Positions 41,199-48,036 of a DNA stretch of 64,000 bases are shown here, in pieces (positions within the stretch are counted from its first letter, which is position 1; every line of letters starts with the position of its first letter). The stretch comes from Butyribacter intestini (GTDB taxonomy: Bacteria; Bacillota; Clostridia; Lachnospirales; Lachnospiraceae), in contig LLKB01000005.1 of NCBI GenBank assembly GCA_001414325.1, forward strand, positions 1,400,559-1,464,558. Direction: 5' to 3'. The notes under the pieces are model-generated. The model saw nothing but the letters and a program-made list of their open reading frames with translations. It was not told the origin of the DNA and made no database searches. A program made the translations under genes and the position numbers.

Positions 41199-42583
41199 TT
41201 TCTTTTTTCTTTTTCGTATTCTTTCAGTTCTTTCAGAGCCTTCTCACCCTGTGGGTAAAGAATGATGATATTAAAGATCGTCATCAGTCCGATTCCAACA
41301 TCACCAAGATCCCACACAAATGTATATGCTGCAAGGCCGCCGATGAACAGCATCACAAGCGCCAGTACTTTGTATGCAGTCTGTGAAGCCCAGTTATCTC
41401 CGAAAAGATATGCAACATTGCATCTCGCATAAAAAAGGATGCCCAGAAACGTCGAAAAACTGAATAAAAACAGCGTCGCCGCAATAAAGATCACACCAAA
41501 ACGGCCAAGATGATGTTCCATTGCTGTCTGCAGAAGATCCATTCCGGAAAGTCCTGTAACTTTTTCTTCCGGCGCAAGCAGCATGATAAATGCTGTACAG
41601 CTGCAGATCACGATCGTATCCACAAATACCCCGAGCGCCTGTACCAATCCGGCTTTGACCGGCTGGTCACATTCTGCCGCTGCTGCCGCACACGGAGCAG
41701 ATCCGGAACCTGCTTCATTCGAAAACAGTCCACGTTTGATTCCATTCATTAGGACTGCGCCAAAACCGCCGGCTGCTGCCTGTCGGAATCCAAATGCTTC
41801 CTCAAAAATTCTTGCAAAAACACCCGGCAAACTTCCAAGATTCATCACAATGATCAGAATCGTGATTGCAAAATAGCATACCGCCATGACCGGCACTACC
41901 ATATCCAGGATCTTAACTGTCGCATCTTTACGAAGCACTATCACAGCAGCCACAGCAACAAGTACTACCGTCATATAGATCGGCGGAATGGAAAATGCAT
42001 TTTTAAATGAAGAAACAACAGAATTGCTGATCACTTGACTGATACCGCACCAGCAGATCAGACCGGAGATTGCAAACAACACAGAAATCACCACTTTGTT
42101 TCTCTTTTTCTTCTGTTTTTCTTCTACATATGCATGAATATAATACGCCGGACCGCCGCGGTAACCTCCGTACAGCGGATCTTTTTCTTTATAAAGCTGT
42201 GCCAGTGTCGCTTCAATAAAAGCTGTTGATGAACCGATAATTGCCGTCACCCACATCCAGAAAACCGCACCGGCGCCGCCTGCCGAAATTGCCGCAACAA
42301 CACCGATCAGATTTCCCATACCGACACGGGTTGCCGTCGAAACGATCAGTGTCTGAAATGAAGACAGACTGTTTTTTTCTTGTTTCTTCTCAACCAGTGC
42401 CTGCACCATATCCGGGAACAGGCGAATCGGCAGAAAACGCGTCCGAACCGTAAAATAAATTCCTGTAGGAATCAGTAATATAATCAGAAGCGAAATTCCC
42501 AGAGTGCTGCCGCCCGGCAGTGGAATCTGCACCAGATCTCCCCACAGAAAACTATATACTTTCTCAATCAGAGTAACTATCAT
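41195..42583 (-). CDS. Sodium:alanine/glycine symporter (AGCS family)
   Basis: 462 aa, about ten membrane helices. Family landmarks: PGGSTLGISLLIILLIPTGIYFTVRTRF, TRVGMGNLIGVVAAISAGGAGAVFWMW, YGGYRGGPAYYI, GLFSNEAGSGSAPCAAAAAEC and FSTFLGILFYAR. Imports alanine or glycine with Na+. By eye codon use is richer in G/C-ending codons than the flanking genes, hinting at acquisition from another Clostridium. It lies inside the mosaic region and forms a two-gene unit with the secreted protein downstream. Confidence 0.93.
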   Translation of the reverse strand: MIVTLIEKVYSFLWGDLVQIPLPGGSTLGISLLIILLIPTGIYFTVRTRFLPIRLFPDMVQALVEKKQEKNSLSSFQTLIVSTATRVGMGNLIGVVAAISAGGAGAVFWMWVTAIIGSSTAFIEATLAQLYKEKDPLYGGYRGGPAYYIHAYVEEKQKKKRNKVVISVLFAISGLICWCGISQVISNSVVSSFKNAFSIPPIYMTVVLVAVAAVIVLRKDATVKILDMVVPVMAVCYFAITILIIVMNLGSLPGVFARIFEEAFGFRQAAAGGFGAVLMNGIKRGLFSNEAGSGSAPCAAAAAECDQPVKAGLVQALGVFVDTIVICSCTAFIMLLAPEEKVTGLSGMDLLQTAMEHHLGRFGVIFIAATLFLFSFSTFLGILFYARCNVAYLFGDNWASQTAYKVLALVMLFIGGLAAYTFVWDLGDVGIGLMTIFNIIILYPQGEKALKELKEYEKEKRK

Positions 42584-42673
42584 ACTTTAAACCCTCTTCC
42601 ATACTCACAACATCCGGGATACATGCTGCTCACGTCATCTACAACAGCCTGATTCCCGGACAGATACCATAAT

Positions 42674-42703
42674 AGTATAGCCCATATTAACCCTTAAACG
42701 CAA
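42674..42703 (-). promoter_or_regulatory. Symporter promoter with overlapping inverted repeat
   Basis: Minus strand TTGCGT (42698-42703), 18 bp, TATACT (42674-42679). An inverted repeat AACCCTTAAA / TTTTAGGGTT (42689-42717) covers the -35 region, resembling MerR-type operators. No MerR gene is nearby. Confidence 0.45.
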
Positions 42704-42753
42704 GTACTTTTAGGGTTTAAAGTCAAAAACTTTAAATAATTAAATCTTTCACC

Positions 42754-42858
42754 TTACCAAAACTGTTCACATACATCCAGTGTAAACTTTCTTGCTTCCT
42801 CTACCGCCATATTCATATCCGCCGGCGAAACTCTTCCTTTTAATAAAATCACATCATC
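42754..42858 (-). pseudogene. Unidentified C-terminal gene fragment
   Basis: About 34 codons reading DDVILLKGRVSPADMNMAVEEARKF and ending EQFW-stop. No upstream continuation; interrupted near the transposase remnant. Family not recognised (perhaps a flavodoxin-like enzyme tail). Confidence 0.35.
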
Positions 42859-42915
42859 TTATTTGTCGTTGAAAATAAATAGTTTATTTACTGGCAATCA
42901 AGCTTTCAACTATGT

Positions 42916-43500
42916 TTGAAGCCTACAGTATTGTTTGCATTATCTAAATACCATTGGTTCACTGGTAACATTCCGCGAGGTGTTTTTTGTGAACAGAACG
43001 GAATTGAAAAGTATATGAAATTTCCAATGTTTAAAAAGGAAACTAAGGATCAGAAATATCATGAAGATCCATTTCGTGCAGTTAACTTCAGAATTGATGA
43101 GCAAGGTGTCATGAGATGTCCTAACGATAAAGCATTCCATTTTTTATACAGAAAAAATGTGAGGGGAAATCAATACGGACGTAAGGAAGAATTGTATGAA
43201 TGCGAAGACTGTAGTGGATGTCCATATGCAGAGAAATGTAAGAAGACAGATAAGAATCGAACCGTTCGGATCAATCAGGAATTAACTTCCATGCATCAGG
43301 AAGTAATCGAAAACCTAGAAAGTATCCATGGTGCATTATTACGAATGAACCGTTCGATACAAGCAGAAGGCACTTTCGGAATTATGAAAAACGACCGTTG
43401 GTACAAGAGAATTGTCCGAAGAGGTATTCATTCAGTCAAACTGGAAGTTTTACTTGTGGCGATAGGCCACAATCTATATAAATATCAGAAAAAAAGATGA
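42916..43500 (+). mobile_element. IS1182-type transposase, 5'-truncated remnant
   Basis: Only the C-terminal part of an IS1182-group transposase survives: EKYMKFPMFKKETKDQKYHEDPF, a Cys-rich zinc-like segment (YECEDCSGCPYAEKCKKTD), NRSIQAEGTFGIMKNDRWYKRIVRRG (with the catalytic Glu in QAEGTFG) and the ending VKLEVLLVAIGHNLYKYQ. The N-terminal DDE Asp residues are missing. Genuine similarity begins near 42985; the first residues of the frame come from flanking DNA. Non-autonomous. Confidence 0.8.
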
Positions 43501-43601
43501 GAAACAGAACTGCCGCATAGATTCAAAAAAAGAATTTCTATGGGGTATGGGAAGTGCGCTTTCTTTGCGCATGATTTCAGTCATTTATACACAACAGGTA
43601 C

Positions 43602-43652
43602 AAAAAGGGAGATGCGAAAAAACTCAATCGAGTTTTTTCACATCCCCTTTTT
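43602..43652. terminator. Long palindromic terminator between IS remnant and tlpA-like gene
   Basis: AAAAAGGGAGATGCGAAAAA and its near-perfect inverse enclose a tiny loop (CTCAATCGAG). Stem over 20 bp with A/T ends on both sides. Works for both strands; part of it likely belongs to the IS end. Confidence 0.75.
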
Positions 43653-43664
43653 ATATGTAGACCT

Positions 43665-44567
43665 CTATTTATTTGTGCTGTCTGCATCAATTACAGACTT
43701 AATCTGCTTCATAAGGGCATCATAGTTGTCCTTGTTATCAATTCCGCCGAGCATTGGTTCGCCTACAATATTGCCATTTCTGTCAACAAGTATAGTTGTT
43801 GGAAAGGCCATGATTTCTGAGGCATATTTACCGGCAGCACTAGAGGAGCCAATTGACAGATTACGATATTTGACACCCTGGCTTTCAAGAACAGAGGCAG
43901 CCTCTTTGATAGCTTTTTTATTGCCATCGAAGGTCTCAGTGTTGATGCCAACAACTTCTCCGCCCATTGATTTGATAGCATCATTTAATTCGTTAAGCTT
44001 GGATAATTCAGCGACACATGGTTTGCAGCCGGTAAACCAGAAATTGACGACTGTTACTGCATTACCGGAAAACAGGCTGTCATCAACCTTATTGCCATCA
44101 AAATCCTCACCGGAAAAATCACTGAATACAGATGAGGCTTTAGAGCTGTCCTTCTTGTTATCGTCTGATGATGTATTTTTGTTTTCAAGCTCTGCTATCT
44201 GTTTCTCGATTTTTCGTATGGTTTCAATATCCTCATTAAGTGTTTTAAGCTCATCGTCTGTGAATGAATTCTTGTTTGATTCTACGGTACCGGCAAGATA
44301 ATCAGCATAATTTCCGTTTGGATCGGCGTCACTTTTGTTCATCATGCCAAATGCCTTGTTCCACACATCATCGTGATCTGCAAAAAGCTGATTTTCCTGC
44401 TGATATAAATCATCAAGCCTGGAATCTGATTTGCCGGATGCTTCTGAGCCGGCTTTAGTCTGAGTGTTCTTAGAATCTGTTGTGGAAGCTTGCTTTACGC
44501 CACATGCTGTAAGTGATAATGCTATGCAGAGTGTAAAAATAGAAATAAATGATAATTTGTTTTTCAT
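43665..44567 (-). CDS. TlpA/ResA-family thioredoxin-like lipoprotein
   Basis: 300 aa. Lipobox LSLTAC with Cys22. A charged helical spacer (~45-150) with EKQIAELENKNTSSDDNKKD precedes the thioredoxin fold: FSGEDFDGNKVDDSLFSG, VVNFWFTGCKPCVAELSKL (redox Cys181/Cys184), VVGINTETFDG, AFPTTILVDRNGNIVGEPMLGG. Faces outward and reduces or exchanges disulfides. Lies downstream of the 4Fe-4S membrane protein and the CXXC peptide in the same unit. Confidence 0.9.
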   Translation of the reverse strand: MKNKLSFISIFTLCIALSLTACGVKQASTTDSKNTQTKAGSEASGKSDSRLDDLYQQENQLFADHDDVWNKAFGMMNKSDADPNGNYADYLAGTVESNKNSFTDDELKTLNEDIETIRKIEKQIAELENKNTSSDDNKKDSSKASSVFSDFSGEDFDGNKVDDSLFSGNAVTVVNFWFTGCKPCVAELSKLNELNDAIKSMGGEVVGINTETFDGNKKAIKEAASVLESQGVKYRNLSIGSSSAAGKYASEIMAFPTTILVDRNGNIVGEPMLGGIDNKDNYDALMKQIKSVIDADSTNK

Positions 44568-44608
44568 GAGTAATTCCTCCTTTAAAATAATAGTAAAATG
44601 TTTAATAG

Positions 44609-45505
44609 CTATCTGTTGTCATTTTTTTGACATGATTTTCCCATAAACCGGTAGCAGATGGCGTCCTTCGGACAGGCCTTTATGCAGGCACCGCAGCGTA
44701 TGCACTCGGGGTGATCCGGTGTCTTACACACATCCACATCCATCTTACATGCCTTTGAGCATTGACCGCATCCGACACATTTGCTGCTATCAACGGTGAT
44801 TTTGAGCAGGCTGACCTTATTAAATAATGAGTAGATTGCTCCAAGCGGACAAATCCATTTACAGAAGGGCCTGTAAAATAAGATACTTAGTACAATCACT
44901 GCTATTAAAATCATACACTTGAAAGAAAAAAGCTTTCCCAGCGCAGAACGGATAGCAGCATTTCCAATAGATAACGGTATAGCACCCTCTAAAACACCCT
45001 GAGGACAGATATATTTGCAGAAGAACGGGTCTCCCATTCCTATAGAGTTCGTTACAAGCATCGGAAGAAGTATAACGAAAACAATAAGAATGACATATTT
45101 TAGGTACCTAAGAGACTTTAGTTTGGCTGTGGATAATTTCTTTCCGGGGATTTTATGAAGTAAATCCTGAAACCATCCAAATGGACACAAAAAACCACAT
45201 ATAAATCTGCCGAGAATTACACCGAGTAAAATAAAAAATCCGGTTATGTAGTATGAAAACTTAAATTTTGATGATCCGACAACTGCCTGAAATGCCCCTA
45301 TTGGACAGGCTCCTGTCGCGGCAGGGCAGGAGTAGCAGTTTAATCCGGGTACGCATACTGTTTTTGCATTGCCCTGATATATTTTACCCTTAAATAAATT
45401 TGGAATATGAATATTTGTCAGCAGCGTTGCTGCGGCCTGTATCCAGCCACGTATTTTTGCCAGTTTTCTTGATAGTAATTTCTTTTCCTTATCCAATTCC
45501 AACAC
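44609..45505 (-). CDS. NapH/NosR-like 4Fe-4S polyferredoxin membrane protein
   Basis: About 298 aa. Several helices bear paired Cys motifs: CGFLCPFGWFQDLLHKIPG and CKWICPLGAIYSLFNKV (CxxxCP motifs of NapH/NosR), GLNCYSCPAATGACPIGAFQ near the N-terminus, and two C-terminal ferredoxin clusters (CVGCGQCSKACKMDVDVC, CIRCGACIKACPKDAIC). Likely passes electrons from the cytoplasm across the membrane to thiol partners such as the adjacent TlpA protein. Start is uncertain: GTG 45505 or a TTG a few codons later; it overlaps the small upstream gene by about 17 bp. Confidence 0.87.
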   Translation of the reverse strand: MLELDKEKKLLSRKLAKIRGWIQAAATLLTNIHIPNLFKGKIYQGNAKTVCVPGLNCYSCPAATGACPIGAFQAVVGSSKFKFSYYITGFFILLGVILGRFICGFLCPFGWFQDLLHKIPGKKLSTAKLKSLRYLKYVILIVFVILLPMLVTNSIGMGDPFFCKYICPQGVLEGAIPLSIGNAAIRSALGKLFSFKCMILIAVIVLSILFYRPFCKWICPLGAIYSLFNKVSLLKITVDSSKCVGCGQCSKACKMDVDVCKTPDHPECIRCGACIKACPKDAICYRFMGKSCQKNDNR

Positions 45506-45632
45506 ACTCCAGACATAGTTTTATTGCTTTACCAAGCACTGTAGCCGCCTCACCTCTGACTGCACCATAGCTTATCATGGATACACCAAGGATAAGCAGA
45601 ATGATTTGACATATTTTTTGGTATTTCAACAT
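45489..45632 (-). CDS. CD1871A-family CXXC-motif small membrane protein
   Basis: 47 aa, too short for routine calling. AAGGAG seven bases before ATG 45632. One membrane helix (ICQIILLILGVSMISYGAV), then RGEAATVLGKAIKLCLECVGIG with a CLEC thiol pair. This matches the small CD1871A-type CXXC proteins of Clostridia. First gene of the thiol/Fe-S unit; overlaps the next gene's start, so translation is coupled. Confidence 0.82.
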   Translation of the reverse strand: MLKYQKICQIILLILGVSMISYGAVRGEAATVLGKAIKLCLECVGIG

Positions 45633-45657
45633 AATGTTGCTCCTTTTTGTTGTATTG

Positions 45658-45686
45658 TTGACCAGCTGACTTTGGTATTATATAAT
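45658..45686 (+). promoter_or_regulatory. Promoter of the two-component system genes
   Basis: TTGACC (45658-45663), 17 bp, TATAAT (45681-45686), 39 bp before the TTG start of the response regulator. Divergent from the CXXC/Fe-S/TlpA unit. Confidence 0.75.
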
Positions 45687-45725
45687 ATAGGTTGTAAAAT
45701 TATTGTTAAGAAGCAGGAGAATATT

Positions 45726-46406
45726 TTGAGATTATTAATTGTTGAGGATGAGAAACAAATATGTGATATGGTTGCAAAGAGTCTGTATGCTGCCGGTTAT
45801 GAAGTGGATACCTGTTATGATGGGAAAGAGGCTCTTGAATGTATACTTTCGGAGAATTATGATCTGATAGTTTTGGATTTGAATCTGCCGGGGATGGATG
45901 GCATGGAGCTTCTTAAGGAGCTTAGAAAATACAATGATGAAACTAAGGTTTTGATATTATCTGCAAGAGGTCAGATTGCTGATAAGGTAGAGGGACTGGA
46001 TGCAGGAGCAAATGATTACATGGAAAAACCATTCCATCTGCAGGAGCTTGAGGCACGTATCAGAAGCCTGACAAGAAGGAAATTTGTACAGAATGATATA
46101 TGTCTTAAATGCGGAGAAATAAAGTTTGATACGATTAAACGCGAGGCATATGCAAAGGAAGATCCGGTTCCACTGACAAGAAAAGAGAATGGTATTTTGG
46201 AATATTTACTTATCAATATAGGCAGACCGGTGAGTCAGGAGGAGCTGATAGAGCATGTGTGGGATGCCACGGCAGACAGCTTTAGCGGAGCAATCAGGGT
46301 ACACATGTCTTCACTTAGAAAAAAGCTTAAGGCGAAGCTTGGATATGATCCCATTCAGAACAAGGTAGGTGAAGGCTATAAAATACGGGAGGAGTCTGAC
46401 AGATGA
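45726..46406 (+). CDS. OmpR-family response regulator
   Basis: 226 aa. Start is the TTG at 45726, preceded by GCAGGAG five bases away; the open frame upstream overlaps the promoter. Receiver domain: LLIVEDEK, VLDLNLPGMDGMELL (phospho-Asp51), ILSARGQ, DYMEKPFHLQEL (Lys). Winged-helix effector: VPLTRKENGILEYLLINIGRPVSQEELIEHVW, IRVHMSSLRKKL. Paired with the sensor kinase downstream (4-bp overlap) and divergent from the thiol module, which it probably regulates. Confidence 0.94.
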   Translation: MRLLIVEDEKQICDMVAKSLYAAGYEVDTCYDGKEALECILSENYDLIVLDLNLPGMDGMELLKELRKYNDETKVLILSARGQIADKVEGLDAGANDYMEKPFHLQELEARIRSLTRRKFVQNDICLKCGEIKFDTIKREAYAKEDPVPLTRKENGILEYLLINIGRPVSQEELIEHVWDATADSFSGAIRVHMSSLRKKLKAKLGYDPIQNKVGEGYKIREESDR

Positions 46407-47560
46407 AAAGAATGTCGCTACAGTGGAGACTTACGTGCATTACTACATTGTGTATTGCTATTATATGTGGCTGCCTGACTATGTTTGTCTATAAAAACGG
46501 TGTGCATTACATCGATTCTCTGCAGAATGCGGTAGAGTCACAGGGGGATGAAAAAGGAAACAAATCAGATGAAATATATATCAGCATACCGGACGATAAG
46601 TGGGATGAGTTTGCGAATGAATTTTCGGTTCAGGTGTACAATAATAAAGCCGACTATAAAAGAAACAGTCTGATAATCACGGTTTTGCTGGCGCTTTTGG
46701 GAGGTGTCGTCACTTATTTTATAAGCGGGCATGCACTCAGACCAATCAGGGAGTTTTCAGATAAAATTGAAGAGGTACAGGCTCAGAATCTGTCTGATTC
46801 AAGAATAGAGGAAAACAATGTTAAGGAACTGAACCAGCTGGGTATTTCTTATAATAAGATGCTTGAGCGTCTGTCGGAAGCATTTGAGATACAGAGACAG
46901 TTTACTGCAAATGCAGCACATGAGCTGCGTACTCCATTAGCGTTAATGCAGGTACAGCTTGATTTATATAATTCTGCCTCTCACCCGGGAAATGATGCAG
47001 ACACTTTGCAGACCATAAAAATGGTTACGGAACAAAATGATAAATTAAACAGGATGGTAAAGACTCTTCTTGACATGAGTGAGCTTCAGACGGTGGGAAG
47101 GGATGATAAAATTATATTGGATGCTATTGTTGAAGAGGTTTTGGCAGACCTTGAGCCTCTTGCAGTGGAAAGGAATATAAAGCTGATTGGAAAATGTGAG
47201 GATGCCACTATGATAGGAAGTGATATCCTTATTTACAGGCTTGTATACAATCTGGTTGAGAATGCCATCAAATATAATCATCCGCTCGGACAGGTTACAG
47301 TAACCGCATATCAGAGAAACAAGCATGTTTATCTGTCTGTAGAAGATACGGGAAGCGGAATACCAAAGGAGCTTAGGGAGAGAGTGTTCGAGCCATTCTT
47401 CCGTGTGGATAAATCCAGAAGCCGGGAGCTGGGTGGCGTAGGGCTAGGTCTTGCTTTTGTCCGTGAAATCGTTAGAGTACATGATGGCAGTATTTGTATC
47501 AAATCAGGCAAGACTGGGGGAACGATTTTCGAGGTGACTTTTGCACAGCATTCAATGTAG
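46403..47560 (+). CDS. Sensor histidine kinase
   Basis: 385 aa. Two membrane helices (TCITTLCIAIICGCLTMFVY at ~11-30, and ~88-108) flank an extracytoplasmic loop of ~60 residues. HAMP-like region (ALRPIREFSDKIEEV), HisKA box with His173 (ANAAHELRTPLALMQ), then the ATPase: NLVENAIKYNHP (N box), DTGSGIPKELRERVFEPFF (G1/F), GGVGLGLAFV (G2). Partner of the preceding regulator. Signal unknown; thiol or redox stress inferred from the divergent genes. Confidence 0.94.
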   Translation: MKRMSLQWRLTCITTLCIAIICGCLTMFVYKNGVHYIDSLQNAVESQGDEKGNKSDEIYISIPDDKWDEFANEFSVQVYNNKADYKRNSLIITVLLALLGGVVTYFISGHALRPIREFSDKIEEVQAQNLSDSRIEENNVKELNQLGISYNKMLERLSEAFEIQRQFTANAAHELRTPLALMQVQLDLYNSASHPGNDADTLQTIKMVTEQNDKLNRMVKTLLDMSELQTVGRDDKIILDAIVEEVLADLEPLAVERNIKLIGKCEDATMIGSDILIYRLVYNLVENAIKYNHPLGQVTVTAYQRNKHVYLSVEDTGSGIPKELRERVFEPFFRVDKSRSRELGGVGLGLAFVREIVRVHDGSICIKSGKTGGTIFEVTFAQHSM

Positions 47561-47633
47561 CGTTCCATTTTACACATTTGTCAACGCTATTAAAACAGAT
47601 TTGCTAAATGAGAAAAATAGAATAATTTATCAA

Positions 47634-47664
47634 AAACGCTGAGAATAATTTCTTCTCAGCGTTT
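47634..47664. terminator. Terminator after the histidine kinase gene
   Basis: AAACGCTGAGAA - 7 nt - TTCTCAGCGTTT, a perfect 12-bp stem. Confidence 0.8.
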
Positions 47665-47678
47665 CCGACAACTATTTT

Positions 47679-47780
47679 CCTTCCTTTGGCACCCTGTTTC
47701 ACTTTTGGCAAATAATTTCCAATAATCATAAACAGCAGTCCAGTTCCATAGTAAATTACTGCCATAAACAGATTTTCACT
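47679..47780 (-). pseudogene. SdpI-family membrane protein fragment
   Basis: Minus strand reads [28 protein letters not shown], the signature turn of SdpI/YhfL-type immunity proteins. Both ends are lost: the upstream side joins the integrase fragment, the downstream side the kinase terminator. Confidence 0.6.
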
Positions 47781-47788
47781 TTCACCAG

Positions 47789-47962
47789 TTACGGCACACC
47801 TACACCAGCAACCTGCTCTCAAACGGGGCAGCTCCAAAAGATGTACAGGAACTGTTAGGACATTCCGATGTCAGTACCACAATGAACATTTACGCTCACT
47901 CAACAAGAAAAGCAAAGCGGGATTCCGCAAGACTTCTTGATAAAGTAGCGAGCAACGCTTAA
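47789..47962 (+). pseudogene. C-terminal fragment of a tyrosine recombinase (integrase)
   Basis: Fifty-seven codons: [53 protein letters not shown]. It contains the R-H box and the catalytic Tyr in NIYAHS of Tn916/ICE-type integrases. The N-terminal two-thirds are missing. Marks the former presence of an integrative element. Confidence 0.85.
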
Positions 47963-48036
47963 TAAAAAATCCCCTTATTTCCCTTGCGGATTCCTCACAA
48001 GTTCATAAAATAATATTCTTTATTCCTTTTATTTTC

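Noticed and set aside
42916..43500. Intact IS1182 insertion sequence
   Set aside because: The N-terminal half with the catalytic Asp residues is missing and no pair of terminal inverted repeats was found around it.
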